NCBI RefSeq assembly: GCF_008806595.1
Contig: NZ_VZRB01000011.1
Location: 1 to 39,052, forward strand
Length of the DNA: 39,052 nucleotides
Reading direction: 5' to 3'
Origin: Streptomyces luteolifulvus
Lineage (GTDB): Bacteria > Actinomycetota > Actinomycetes > Streptomycetales > Streptomycetaceae
Shown: one piece after another, positions 7,688-14,995 of the stretch
How positions within the stretch are numbered: position 1 is the first letter of the stretch
Layout of the letters: each line of letters starts with the position of its first letter
The notes under the pieces: generated by a model
Told to the model about the DNA's origin: nothing
The model's database searches: none
Seen by the model: the letters and a program-made list of their open reading frames with translations, nothing else
Program-made: the position numbers and the translations under genes

Positions 7688-8752
7688 ATGAGCGCTGTGA
7701 CCCCCGCTGGAGGCGACACCGCGGCGGGCCGTTCCTGGCCCCTGCTGCTGAACGGTCTGCTGGAGGGCCGGGACCTCGCCGCGGACGACACCGCCTGGGC
7801 GATGGACCTGATCATGCGCGGCGAGGCGACGGACGCGCAGATCGCCGGGTTCGCCGTGGCGCTGCGGGCCAAGGGCGAGACCGTCGACGAGATCGCCGGG
7901 CTCGTCCGCACGATGTACGAGCACGCGAACGTGATCGAGGTGCCGGGCGCCACCGTCGACATCGTCGGCACCGGCGGCGACGGCGCGAAGACGGTGAACA
8001 TCTCCACGATGTCCTCGATCGTCGTCGCCGGTACGGGCGCGAAGGTCGTCAAGCACGGCAACCGGGCGGCGTCGTCGGCGTCGGGCGCCTCGGACGTCCT
8101 GGAGAAGCTCGGCGTCAATCTGGAGCTGACCCCGCAGCGGGTGGCGGAGGTCGCCGAGGAGGCCGGCATCACCTTCTGCTTCGCGGTGAAGTTCCATCCG
8201 GCGCTGCGTCATGTGGCGGCCGCGCGCGGGCAGTTGGGCATCCGGACGACCTTCAACTTCCTCGGCCCGCTGACCAACCCGGCGAAGGTGAAGGCACAGG
8301 CGGTCGGCGTGGCCGATCTGCGCATGGCGCCGATCGTGGCCGGCGTCTTCGCCGAACGCGGCAACTCCTCCCTGGTGTTCCGCGGCGACGACGGCCTCGA
8401 CGAGCTGACGACGACGTCCACTTCCCGGGTGTGGACCGTCCGCGACGGCAAGGTCACCGAGGAGACCTTCGACCCGCGGGACGTCGGCCTGGAGCTGGTG
8501 CCGGTGGAGGCGCTGCGCGGCGCGGACGCGTCGTACAACGCCGATGTCGCCCGCCGCCTGCTGAACGGCGAGACCGGTCCGGTACGGGACGCGGTCCTGC
8601 TCAACTCGGCGGCGGCGCTGGTGGCGCTGGAGCCGGGCGACGGACCCCTCACGGACCGGATCCGGGCCGGCATGGACAAGGCCGCGGAGGCGATCGACTC
8701 CGGCGCGGCGAAGCGGACGCTGGAGCGCTGGGTGGCGCTCAGCAACGCCTGA
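7688..8752 (+). CDS. trpD: Anthranilate phosphoribosyltransferase
   Basis: Second step of tryptophan synthesis: joins anthranilate to PRPP to give phosphoribosyl-anthranilate in the cytoplasm. The 354-residue protein carries the PRPP-binding GTGGD at 94-98 followed by KTVNIST, and the anthranilate-site KHGNRAASS at 122-130. The ATG at 7688 is preferred over an upstream in-frame ATG at 7634 because AGGAG lies six bases before it and TAGGGT covers the upstream codon. The gene is not with other trp biosynthetic genes except in the broad sense that trpE(G) and DAHP synthase lie 27-30 kb away. The qcrB-trpD neighbourhood is also found in mycobacteria. Confidence 0.96.
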   Translation: MSAVTPAGGDTAAGRSWPLLLNGLLEGRDLAADDTAWAMDLIMRGEATDAQIAGFAVALRAKGETVDEIAGLVRTMYEHANVIEVPGATVDIVGTGGDGAKTVNISTMSSIVVAGTGAKVVKHGNRAASSASGASDVLEKLGVNLELTPQRVAEVAEEAGITFCFAVKFHPALRHVAAARGQLGIRTTFNFLGPLTNPAKVKAQAVGVADLRMAPIVAGVFAERGNSSLVFRGDDGLDELTTTSTSRVWTVRDGKVTEETFDPRDVGLELVPVEALRGADASYNADVARRLLNGETGPVRDAVLLNSAAALVALEPGDGPLTDRIRAGMDKAAEAIDSGAAKRTLERWVALSNA

Positions 8753-8770
8753 ACACCCCACGCGGTGTGA

Positions 8771-8807
8771 CGCAAGGCGCAGTCCAGGATCCGGACTGCG
8801 CCTTGCG
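8771..8807 (+). terminator. Terminator hairpin after trpD
   Basis: A perfect 15-bp stem pairs 8771-8785 with 8793-8807 around AGGATCC. There is no T-tract, which is common in high-GC actinobacteria. It insulates the SAM-responsive leader that follows. Confidence 0.8.
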
Positions 8808-8830
8808 CGTCGAAGATCGTGTGGCAAGAT
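8803..8830 (+). promoter_or_regulatory. Candidate promoter of the SAM-IV leader RNA
   Basis: TTGCGC (8803-8808) and CAAGAT (8825-8830) are 16 bases apart. They would start RNA near 8837, right where the aptamer begins. The -35 overlaps the right arm of the preceding terminator. Only moderately convincing as hexamers. Confidence 0.35.
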
Positions 8831-8839
8831 GCTGTACCA

Positions 8840-8953
8840 GGTCATGAGCGACAGTCATCAGGCCCCGGCCGACTGTCCGGCAACCCTCCGTCCGTGGCGG
8901 GGTGCCCCGGGTGAGGACCAGGCCGTAGGCAGCGAGGTCTACGGCAAGCGCGG
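8840..8953 (+). ncRNA. SAM-IV riboswitch aptamer
   Basis: The segment contains the conserved actinobacterial SAM-IV signature: GGTCATGAG opening, CCGGCAACCCTCC core, GGCGGGGTGCCCCGGGTGA, closing GACC at 8916-8919, then a hairpin GCCGTAG/CTACGGC (8922-8928 with 8939-8945) and the terminal AAGCGCGG. It is known to bind S-adenosylmethionine and to lower expression of sulfur-metabolism genes in actinobacteria. It precedes a cysteine-desulfurase-like gene. I matched it from memory of the family consensus; a covariance-model search would settle it. Confidence 0.87.
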
Positions 8954-9056
8954 ACCCCTCGCGAAACACCAGGGGTCCTGGTCGTCGAGGGAGCCTTCCG
9001 TGAGCAAGCGAATGCGCTAGGGCCGCGAGGCCCGTGGGGCCGAGGCCCCTGGGGCC
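8952..9056 (+). promoter_or_regulatory. Probable expression platform downstream of SAM-IV
   Basis: Several hairpins could compete here: GGACCCCT/AGGGGTCC (8952-8959 with 8971-8978), GGGCC-GCGA-GGCCC with a GNRA loop (9020-9033), GGGGC-CGAG-GCCCC (9036-9049), and GGCCCC/GGGGCC (9044-9049 with 9051-9056). The last two share bases and exclude each other. The 8-bp stem directly after the aptamer is the best candidate for the SAM-controlled switch. Confidence 0.5.
9000..9020 (+). CDS. Possible upstream ORF in the SAM-IV leader (six residues, MSKRMR)
   Basis: GTG AGC AAG CGA ATG CGC TAG follows a convincing ribosome-binding site GAGGGAG (8987-8993) by six bases. The stop codon abuts the GNRA-capped hairpin at 9020-9033. 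It contains Ser and Met codons but no run of a sensing amino acid, so its role, if any, may be to place a ribosome over the hairpins. Short ORFs arise by chance; only the ribosome-binding site and placement support it. Confidence 0.35.
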   Translation: MSKRMR

Positions 9057-9154
9057 GCAGTGCCCCGTTTCCGCATCCTCTTTCCACCTTTTCCCACGCT
9101 TGAGCCATGCGCGCTCGCGTGGTGATTCCGCCTGCCTTCCACGGGAGTTCAGCC

Positions 9155-10516
9155 ATGTCCGTCTCCACCGCTGCCGCCGCCCAGACCGTTTGTACCCCGC
9201 TGCCCGTTCTGGGCCGCGATGTCACCGTCCCGCTCGTCACGGGCGGCGAAGTCACCTACGCCGCGCTCGACTACGCGGCCAGCGCGCCCGCCCTCCAGCG
9301 GGTCTGGGACGACGTGGCCGCGTACGCCCCGTACTACGGCAGCGTCCACCGAGGTGCCGGCTACCTCTCCCAGCTGTCCACCGAACTCTTCGAGAACGCC
9401 CGCAGGACGGTTGCCGGGTTCCTCGACTGCCGCCCCGACGACCAGCTGATCTTCACCCGCTCCACGACGGACTCCCTCAACCTGCTGGCCCAGGCCCTGC
9501 CCGCCGGCTGTCAGGTCTTCGTCTTCGAGACCGAGCACCACGCCTCGCTGCTGCCGTGGAAGGACGCCCGCGTCACCTACCTCGACGCCCCGCGCACCCC
9601 CGGCCGGGCCGTTCAGACCCTGGAGCGCGCCCTCGCCGAGCGCGATCCGCAGGGCCCGGCCCTGGTCTGCGTCACCGGCGCCTCCAACGTCACCGGCGAG
9701 CTGTGGCCCGTACGGGAGCTTGCGGCGGCCGCGCACGCCCACGGGGCCCGGATCGTCCTGGACGCCGCCCAGCTGGCCCCGCACCACCCGGTGTCCGTCC
9801 GCGAGCTCGACGTCGACTGGGTCGCCTTCTCCGGCCACAAGCTGTACGCCCCGTTCGGTTCCGGTGTCCTGGCCGGCCGCGCCGACTGGCTGCGCGCGGC
9901 CGAGCCGTACCTCGCGGGCGGCGGTGCCAGCCGCAGGGTCAGCCGACGCGAGGACGGGGGAGTGGACGTCGACTGGAACGACACCAGCGCCCGTCACGAA
10001 GCCGGCTCGCCCAACGTCATCGGCGCCTATTCCATCGCCTCCGCCTGCAAGGCCCTCACCGAGGCCGGTTTCGACACCCTGGTCGCCCGCGAGCAGCACC
10101 TGATCGCCAAGGTCCGCGAAGGCCTCGCCGAGGTCCCCGAGGTCCGCGTCCTCTCGCTCTTCGGCGACGACGCCCCCCGCGTCGGCGTGATCTCCTTCGT
10201 CGTCGAGGGCTGGAACAGCTCCCACTTCGCCGCCGCCCTCTCCGCCGAGTACGGCATCGGCGTCCGCGACGGCCTCTTCTGCGCCCACCCCCTGCTCCGC
10301 ACCCTGCTCGGCACGTCCCCCCAGGCCCAGGGCGAGTGCGGCGCCCCCGAGGCGACCCCCGGCGAGAAGTCCCTCAACGCCATCCGCGTGAGCTTCGGCG
10401 CGGGCACCCCCGACGAACACGTCGAACGCTTCGTGACCGCGGTGAAGGAACTGGTCGCGAACGGCGCGAAGTGGCAGTACAGGACTGAAGAGGGCCGCTG
10501 CGTCCCGGCCGTCTGA
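9155..10516 (+). CDS. Class V aminotransferase / cysteine desulfurase-like protein
   Basis: A PLP-dependent fold-type I enzyme of 453 residues. The PLP aspartate is in VLDAAQ (D203), and the Schiff-base lysine is K229 in SGHKLYAPFG. The motif around C376 (RDGLFCAHPLL) resembles the group II (SufS-like) RxGxHCAxPL active-site loop, so the catalytic cysteine is kept; this supports a desulfurase or selenocysteine-lyase-type reaction. The ATG at 9155 is chosen because GGGAG lies seven bases upstream; an in-frame ATG at 9107 lacks one. A SAM-IV riboswitch in its leader suggests a role in sulfur supply that is turned down when SAM is plentiful. The exact substrate is unknown. Confidence 0.88.
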   Translation: MSVSTAAAAQTVCTPLPVLGRDVTVPLVTGGEVTYAALDYAASAPALQRVWDDVAAYAPYYGSVHRGAGYLSQLSTELFENARRTVAGFLDCRPDDQLIFTRSTTDSLNLLAQALPAGCQVFVFETEHHASLLPWKDARVTYLDAPRTPGRAVQTLERALAERDPQGPALVCVTGASNVTGELWPVRELAAAAHAHGARIVLDAAQLAPHHPVSVRELDVDWVAFSGHKLYAPFGSGVLAGRADWLRAAEPYLAGGGASRRVSRREDGGVDVDWNDTSARHEAGSPNVIGAYSIASACKALTEAGFDTLVAREQHLIAKVREGLAEVPEVRVLSLFGDDAPRVGVISFVVEGWNSSHFAAALSAEYGIGVRDGLFCAHPLLRTLLGTSPQAQGECGAPEATPGEKSLNAIRVSFGAGTPDEHVERFVTAVKELVANGAKWQYRTEEGRCVPAV

Positions 10517-10524
10517 TCAACCGG

Positions 10525-10612
10525 CCTCGGGGGCGGCCCCCAGGGGTGCGGGGCTGTGTCGCTGTGCGGCTCCGCCGCGTGGGCGCGACGAGCCACAGAC
10601 GGCCCACAGTCG
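10525..10612. repeat. Dispersed intergenic repeat, copy 2 of 4
   Basis: Contains the core GCGGGGCTGTGTCGCTGTGC then GGCTCCGCCGCGTGGGCGCGACGAGCCAC. A small hairpin GGGGG-CGG-CCCCC (10529-10541) precedes the core. It fills the gap between the convergent class V enzyme and effector-domain genes. Confidence 0.8.
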
Positions 10613-10656
10613 GACATGATCCGCGCCCCGCAGATCAGTGGGCGGCGTTCAAACGA

Positions 10657-10938
10657 TCAGGAATCCAGCCCGATCGCAAACGCCGCCTCGAGGTCATGCT
10701 GCGAATACGTCCGAAACGCAACATGCGTATCAGTGGCCTCCACCCCGGGAATCTTGCTGATGCTCCCGGGAATGACCTCCGCCAGCTCCTCGTGCTCCCG
10801 CACCCGCACCATGGCGATCAGGTCATAGGTCCCGGTCACGGAGAACACTTCACTCACGCTGTCCAGCGAAGCGACCTGCTCCGCGATCTCGGGAATCCGG
10901 TCCACGCTGGTCTTGATGAGGACGATCGCGGTGATCAC
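10657..10938 (-). CDS. Stand-alone Lrp/AsnC effector-binding (RAM) domain protein
   Basis: The 93-residue product matches only the C-terminal alpha-beta ligand-binding domain of Lrp/AsnC regulators: start MITAIVLIKTSVDRIPEIAEQVASL, then the glycine-containing GTYDLIAMVRV and the HVAFRTYSQHDLEAAF end. There is no helix-turn-helix. Such single-domain proteins are known, and form oligomers that bind amino acids, but do not bind DNA alone. The GTG at 10938 overlaps the TGA of the rhomboid gene (GTGA), so this gene is second in a two-gene operon on the minus strand. Whether it partners a full-length Lrp protein elsewhere cannot be seen here. Confidence 0.9.
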   Translation of the reverse strand: MITAIVLIKTSVDRIPEIAEQVASLDSVSEVFSVTGTYDLIAMVRVREHEELAEVIPGSISKIPGVEATDTHVAFRTYSQHDLEAAFAIGLDS

Positions 10939-11696
10939 GGCTGGTTCTCTCCCTCGGGAGCCGGAGCTGGGGCGGACTTCACTCTAGTCGTACGCCCGAA
11001 CCGTCCCCAGGCGTAGAGGAAGCCCGCCGAGAACCCGACCAGGTGGGCCAGATACGCCACCCCCGGCCCCTGCGCCGTCCGTCCCGCCGCAAGCCATTGC
11101 AGGACCGCCCAGAAGGGCAGCACCACCCACGCGGGGAAACGCAGCGGCACAAAGAACAGGAACGGCAGAAGACTGGTCACCCGCGCCCCGGGGAACAGGT
11201 ACAGACACGCGCCGAGGACCGCGGAGATCGCCCCGGAGGCCCCGACCAGGGACTGTGCCGAGTCCGAGTTCGCGGCCGCGTAGCCCAGCAGGGCCAGACA
11301 GCCGCAGCCGAGGTAGAACAGGAGGAACTGGACGCGGCCCATGCGTTCCTCGGTCAGCCCGCCGAAGACGTAGAGGAAGAGCATGTTGCCGAGCAGGTGC
11401 ACCCAGCTGCCGTGGACGAACAGGGCCGTCGCGGGCGTGAGCGCGGCCCGGGCGGAGCCCTCGAAGAGTTCGGCCGGGACCACGCCCCAGCGGTGGAAAT
11501 AGGCCCGCTGTGCGGCGAGCAGCCCGTCGCCGGTGCCGTAGTCCGGACTGAGGCCCGCTGCCGGGCCGGTCACGAAGATCAGGCAGCACACGGCGATCAG
11601 TCCGTACGTCACTGGCGCGGCCGGCCGCCGGACCTTCCCGGCCACCCTGCCGGCGAACCGGGCCCAGACAAGCGGTGCGCTCCAGTTGCTGATCAC
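10935..11696 (-). CDS. Rhomboid-family intramembrane serine protease
   Basis: Polytopic membrane protease that cuts transmembrane substrates. The catalytic serine is in VGASGAIS (S155 from the GTG at 11696) and the catalytic histidine in YLAHLVGFSAGF (H218). The conserved HGSWVHLLGNM (H95, H100, N104) of transmembrane segment 2 is present. About six to seven hydrophobic segments are visible. I chose GTG 11696, which gives MISNWSAPL and 253 residues; GTG 11702 is also possible. The open frame continues to 11858, but that stretch runs into the divergent promoter and has no family similarity that I can see. It is coupled by overlap to the effector-domain gene. Confidence 0.87.
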   Translation of the reverse strand: MISNWSAPLVWARFAGRVAGKVRRPAAPVTYGLIAVCCLIFVTGPAAGLSPDYGTGDGLLAAQRAYFHRWGVVPAELFEGSARAALTPATALFVHGSWVHLLGNMLFLYVFGGLTEERMGRVQFLLFYLGCGCLALLGYAAANSDSAQSLVGASGAISAVLGACLYLFPGARVTSLLPFLFFVPLRFPAWVVLPFWAVLQWLAAGRTAQGPGVAYLAHLVGFSAGFLYAWGRFGRTTRVKSAPAPAPEGENQP

Positions 11697-11797
11697 GAAC
11701 ACAGAGCATGACGCACCAGAGCAGGACGTAATGTGACCGAACCGCACAGAGCGCCTCGCCGCCGTGGACGAACGGGCGGCGGGTCCCTGCCAGGCCG

Positions 11798-11803
11798 TAG
11801 GGT
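11798..11803 (+). promoter_or_regulatory. Candidate -10 (TAGGGT) for the zinc-ribbon/NYN pair
   Basis: TAGGGT would start RNA near 11810, giving a leader of about 80 bases. No good -35 is visible at the right distance, so it is tentative. Confidence 0.4.
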
Positions 11804-11804
11804 T

Positions 11805-11830
11805 ACGAGCCACACGCACGAGCCATACGC
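11805..11830 (+). repeat. Tandem 13-bp direct repeat in leader
   Basis: ACGAGCCACACGC (11805-11817) is followed directly by ACGAGCCATACGC (11818-11830), 12 of 13 identical. It begins just after the -10 candidate and its right copy runs into the hairpin at 11827. Confidence 0.7.
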
Positions 11831-11849
11831 GCCGGGGAGCCCGGCGCGT
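11827..11849 (+). terminator. Terminator-like hairpin in the 5' leader of the zinc-ribbon gene
   Basis: A perfect 10-bp GC-rich stem pairs 11827-11836 with 11840-11849 around the loop GAG. It lies 41 bases before the ATG at 11891. It may attenuate transcription or block ribosome loading; no ligand-binding fold is recognised. Confidence 0.55.
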
Positions 11850-11890
11850 CGCTGACAATGGAAAGCCTAGAAGGAAAGAGCACAGTCACG

Positions 11891-12130
11891 ATGACGGTTC
11901 CCCTGCCGACCGCCACCACACGGTGGCGCTGCACCCTCTGCGGCAACCTCACCCGCTTCGACGTGACGCGCTCGTCGAAGGTCGTCGAGTACGTCCATCT
12001 CGACCTGGCCGGAGAGTCCAAGGTCGAGGAGCGCGAGGTGGTCAGTGAGACCATCGAGTCGGTGCGCTGCCGCTGGTGCAACGCGGTGGACCAGGTGGAA
12101 CTCGTGGACAGGCCGGGCGCCGGCTCCTGA
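11891..12130 (+). CDS. Small zinc-ribbon protein of unknown function
   Basis: A 79-residue protein with two CxxC pairs, CTLCGN near residues 15-18 and CRWCN near 61-64, spaced by a beta-rich acidic segment (YVHLDLAGESKVEEREVVSETIESV). The arrangement suggests one zinc-binding ribbon, but I do not recognise a named family. The ATG at 11891 is preferred because AAGGAAAG lies about 12 bases before it; an in-frame ATG at 11858 would add eleven residues and has no ribosome-binding site. It lies 36 bases before the NYN-domain gene on the same strand, which hints at a shared transcript and perhaps a nucleic-acid role. Confidence 0.78.
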   Translation: MTVPLPTATTRWRCTLCGNLTRFDVTRSSKVVEYVHLDLAGESKVEEREVVSETIESVRCRWCNAVDQVELVDRPGAGS

Positions 12131-12166
12131 CGGGAGCGGGCCCCGCACAGGCAATTGGGGTGACGG

Positions 12167-13516
12167 ATGGTGGAGACCGCAGGCGGGGGGCCGGGCGACG
12201 GCGCCGCTGAGGTGCTCGACCGTCCGCTGCCCGACGGTGTGCGCCGCAGGGTCGTACAGATCGTCTCGGACGGTTTCGGCGGGCTGACGCTCGGCGAACT
12301 GCCCGCGCAGCTGCGGCAGTACGCCCGTTTCGCTCCGAACCGGCGGGCCAAGTTCGCGGGCAACGCGATGGCGGCCGCGCTGGAGACCGATCCGCTGTTC
12401 CGGCAGCGCATCGGGGAGAAGTTCAGAGACGCCCAGCCGGAGCTGGCCGGTGCGCTCGACTCCGGTGCGCCGCCACCGGCCGCGGATCCGCTCGATGTGG
12501 CGGCCGCGGCCTATGTGCTGCGTCCCACGGGCTGGGTGAAGCTGGTGACCGCGGCGGGCGAGGAGGCCCAGCGGGCGGACGCCGAACGCGCCGACGAGGA
12601 GAGCCGGGCCGAACTGGAGCGGCTGCGCGAGGAGCTGGCCCAGGCCCGTGAGCAGACCCGGGTCGACACCGAGCGGCTGCGCGCGGAGCTGGATTCGGCC
12701 AGGAAGGAAGCCGACTCGCTGCACCGCAAGCTGCGCGCGGCGGTCAGCGACGTCAAGCGTGGCGAGGCCGCCCTGCGCAAGATCCAGGGCGAGATCGAGG
12801 CGGCACGCGCCGAGGGGCAGGCACAGGTGTCCGCCGCCGAGAGCGAGACACGGCGGCTGAAGGCACGGCTCGGCGAGGCGGAAGCCGCCCTGGAGGCCAC
12901 CCGCAGGGCGGCGCGCGAGGGGCGCAGCGTCGAGGACATGCGGGTACGGCTGCTGCTCGACACGGTGCTCGACGCGGCCCAGGGGCTGCGGCGGGAGCTG
13001 GCGTTGCCTCCCGTGTCCGTCCGTCCGGCGGAGACCGTCGATGCGGTCGAACCGGGACGAATGACGCCGAAGGACATCGCCGCGCGTGCTTTGTCCGAGA
13101 ACGACCCGGCGATTCTCGACCAGTTGCTCGCGCTGCCGCAGGCGCATCTGGTCGTCGACGGCTACAACGTCACCAAGACCGGCTATCCCCAGATGCCGCT
13201 GGAGAAGCAGCGGTTGAGGCTGCTCGGGCAGCTCTCGCAGCTCGCCGCGCAGACCGGGGCCGAGGTGACCTGTGTCTTCGACGGGGCCGAGCTGGCCGCG
13301 CCGGTGCTGCTGGCGCCGCCGCGCGGGGTGCGGGTGCTGTTCTCCAAGGCCGGCGTCACGGCGGACGAGTTGATCCGCCAGCTGGTGCGCGCGGAGCCGC
13401 CGGGCCGTCCGGTCATCGTCGCCTCGACCGACCGTGAGGTCGCCGACGGGGTCGCCCGCGCGGGCGCGCGGCCGGTCGCCTCGGCGGTGCTTCTCAAGCG
13501 TTTTTCGCGCGCCTAG
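12167..13516 (+). CDS. Coiled-coil protein with C-terminal NYN (PIN-like) RNase domain
   Basis: A 449-residue protein. The N-terminal 100 residues include a helical segment (LGELPAQLRQYARFAPNRRAKFAGNAMAAALE). Residues about 125-270 are a long, highly charged coiled coil rich in Glu, Arg and Ala. The C-terminal domain (about 326-449) is of the YacP/NYN type: VVDGYNV with D331, CVFDGAE with D372, ADELI with D400 and ASTDREV with D422. Those acidic residues form the metal site in PIN-like nucleases, and the related YacP (Rae1) of Bacillus cuts mRNA on ribosomes. Activity here is inferred. ATG 12167 is used; GTG 12170 would differ by one codon. The zinc-ribbon gene just upstream is the likely co-transcribed neighbour. 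Confidence 0.87.
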   Translation: MVETAGGGPGDGAAEVLDRPLPDGVRRRVVQIVSDGFGGLTLGELPAQLRQYARFAPNRRAKFAGNAMAAALETDPLFRQRIGEKFRDAQPELAGALDSGAPPPAADPLDVAAAAYVLRPTGWVKLVTAAGEEAQRADAERADEESRAELERLREELAQAREQTRVDTERLRAELDSARKEADSLHRKLRAAVSDVKRGEAALRKIQGEIEAARAEGQAQVSAAESETRRLKARLGEAEAALEATRRAAREGRSVEDMRVRLLLDTVLDAAQGLRRELALPPVSVRPAETVDAVEPGRMTPKDIAARALSENDPAILDQLLALPQAHLVVDGYNVTKTGYPQMPLEKQRLRLLGQLSQLAAQTGAEVTCVFDGAELAAPVLLAPPRGVRVLFSKAGVTADELIRQLVRAEPPGRPVIVASTDREVADGVARAGARPVASAVLLKRFSRA

Positions 13517-13593
13517 ACCCGTCCGGCCAACTGCACTGTTGGTCCCTTGAGTCGCGTACGCCCCAACGGCAACGTACGAACTGAATGCCCGAA

Positions 13594-13621
13594 TTGGCGA
13601 AACCTTCACGCCACGTAGGGT
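13594..13621 (+). promoter_or_regulatory. Upstream promoter candidate for the first NlpC/P60 gene
   Basis: TTGGCG (13594-13599) and TAGGGT (13616-13621) are 16 bases apart. It lies about 100 bases upstream of the better promoter at 13694 and could give a long leader. Confidence 0.35.
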
Positions 13622-13693
13622 CAGTCGCGTATCACTGCACGTGAGTTGAGTGCAAAGAATGCGCGGCGGCACCAACATTTTTCGCGTGAGGAT

Positions 13694-13723
13694 TTGAACT
13701 GATCACAGGGAGGTCACTAGGGT
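13694..13723 (+). promoter_or_regulatory. Main promoter of the first NlpC/P60 gene
   Basis: TTGAAC (13694-13699) and TAGGGT (13718-13723) are separated by 18 bases, a good match to the housekeeping HrdB consensus. The predicted leader is about 100 bases and structured. Confidence 0.6.
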
Positions 13724-13734
13724 CTGGCCTCGAA

Positions 13735-13775
13735 CCTCCACTCGGGTGATCACTCATTGGGAGTGACGGTGGAGG
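13735..13775 (+). promoter_or_regulatory. Structured 5' leader of the first NlpC/P60 gene
   Basis: The 314 bases between 13517 and 13830 contain no gene but hold two promoter candidates and this fold. An outer stem CCTCCAC/GTGGAGG (13735-13741 with 13769-13775) encloses an inner hairpin TCACTC/GAGTGA (13750-13755 with 13761-13766). I considered the c-di-AMP (ydaO) riboswitch known before such genes in actinobacteria, but its core motifs are absent. Confidence 0.5.
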
Positions 13776-13830
13776 AACACCGCCCGCCGGCGTGTCGGTA
13801 GGCGGCTGGAGGAAGAAGGAGCTCGCCTTC

Positions 13831-14865
13831 GTGGCGTCCCACCGTCGACCCAAGCAGCCGAGCCGCACTCGTGTGACCGTGCTCACCACCGCCGCCGCTG
13901 CCGCCGTGGCCTTCAGCGCCAACGCGGCCAACGCCGCGCCGAGCGAGAAGCCGAGCAAGGACGAGGTCAAGGCGAAGGTCGACGCACTCTACGAGCAGGC
14001 GGAGCACGCCACCGAGAAGTTCAACGGGGCCAGGGAGAAGCAGGAGAAGCTCCAGAAGGAGATCTCCACCATCCAGGACAACGTCGCCCGCGGCCAGGAA
14101 GAGCTCAACGAGCTGCGCGACGGGATAGGCCTGGCAGCCGCCGCCCAGTACCGCACCGGCTCCATCGACTCCTCCCTCCAGCTCTTCCTCTCCTCCGACC
14201 CGGACGACTACCTCGACAAGGCCTCCACGCTCGACCAGTTGAGCAGCCAGCAGGTCGAGGCCCTGAAGAAGATTCAGGACAAACAGCGCGAACTCGCCCA
14301 GCAGCGCTCCGAGGCCTCCGCAAAGCTCAAGGACCTCGCCTCCACCCGAGCCGAACTGGGCAAGAAGAAGAAGGAAGTCCAGGGCAAGCTCGCCGAGGCG
14401 CAGAGGCTGCTCAACACCCTCACGGCCGCGGAGAAGGCAGCGCTCGCCGAAGAGGAGGCCCGCGCCAGCCGCTCCGCCAGCGAGCGGGTCGAACTCGGCA
14501 ACGACACCTCCGCCTCCAGCCGTGCCGCCGCCGCCTTCCAGGCCGCCCAGAGCAAGATCGGCTCCCCCTACGTCTACGGCGCCTCCGGCCCGTCCTCCTT
14601 CGACTGCTCCGGCCTGACCTCCTGGGCCTACGCCCAAGCCGGCGTCACCATCCCCCGCACCTCGCAGGCGCAGGCAAGCGCCGGCACGCGGATCTACTCG
14701 CAGAGCGCCCTCCAGGTCGGCGACCTCGTCCTCTTCTACGGCGACCTGCACCACGTCGGCTTCTACGCCGGCAACGGCCAGATCCTGCACGCCCCGCGCA
14801 CCGGCACGGTCGTCCGCTACGAGTCGATCAACAACATGCCGTTCCAGTTCGGCGTCCGCATCTGA
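13831..14865 (+). CDS. Secreted NlpC/P60 endopeptidase with N-terminal coiled coil (paralogue 1)
   Basis: A 344-residue cell-wall hydrolase expected to cut peptide stems in peptidoglycan outside the membrane. A basic start and hydrophobic segment with an ANA-A site near residue 36 make a signal peptide. Residues about 40-215 form two long helices (coiled coil) like those that hold PcsB/RipC-type hydrolases inactive until FtsEX acts. The catalytic domain (about 235-344) has nucleophile C259 in FDCSGL, H308 in HHVGFY and H320 in ILHAP. GTG 13831 is chosen because GAAGGAG lies nine bases upstream; the frame is open to 13792 without a ribosome-binding site. It is similar throughout to the next gene. 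Confidence 0.93.
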   Translation: MASHRRPKQPSRTRVTVLTTAAAAAVAFSANAANAAPSEKPSKDEVKAKVDALYEQAEHATEKFNGAREKQEKLQKEISTIQDNVARGQEELNELRDGIGLAAAAQYRTGSIDSSLQLFLSSDPDDYLDKASTLDQLSSQQVEALKKIQDKQRELAQQRSEASAKLKDLASTRAELGKKKKEVQGKLAEAQRLLNTLTAAEKAALAEEEARASRSASERVELGNDTSASSRAAAAFQAAQSKIGSPYVYGASGPSSFDCSGLTSWAYAQAGVTIPRTSQAQASAGTRIYSQSALQVGDLVLFYGDLHHVGFYAGNGQILHAPRTGTVVRYESINNMPFQFGVRI

Positions 14866-14995
14866 CGGAATCCCTCGTCGCCTCCGGGGGTTGAGTGCCC
14901 CCGAACGGGCGAATCGCCGAAACTCGCGCTGACCCCCACCCCGCCGATGACCTGCGTCAGAGGCGGGGCATCGTGTTGCGCACCGGCCGGGGTCG

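Noticed and set aside
5855..8845. 996-residue open frame on the minus strand
   Set aside because: It is antisense to qcrB and trpD, is full of Arg, Asp and Gly typical of high-GC shadow frames, and matches no family.
8829..9020. 63-residue open frame across the riboswitch
   Set aside because: It runs through the SAM-IV aptamer and shares its stop with the mini-ORF; base pairing explains the sequence better than coding.
11697..11858. N-terminal extension of the rhomboid protein from 11858
   Set aside because: The added 54 residues overlap the divergent promoter and leader and look non-coding; the conserved part starts after 11696.
13594..13830. Possible c-di-AMP (ydaO) riboswitch before the NlpC/P60 gene
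   Set aside because: The family context fits, but the conserved ydaO core blocks I remember are absent; only generic stems are seen.
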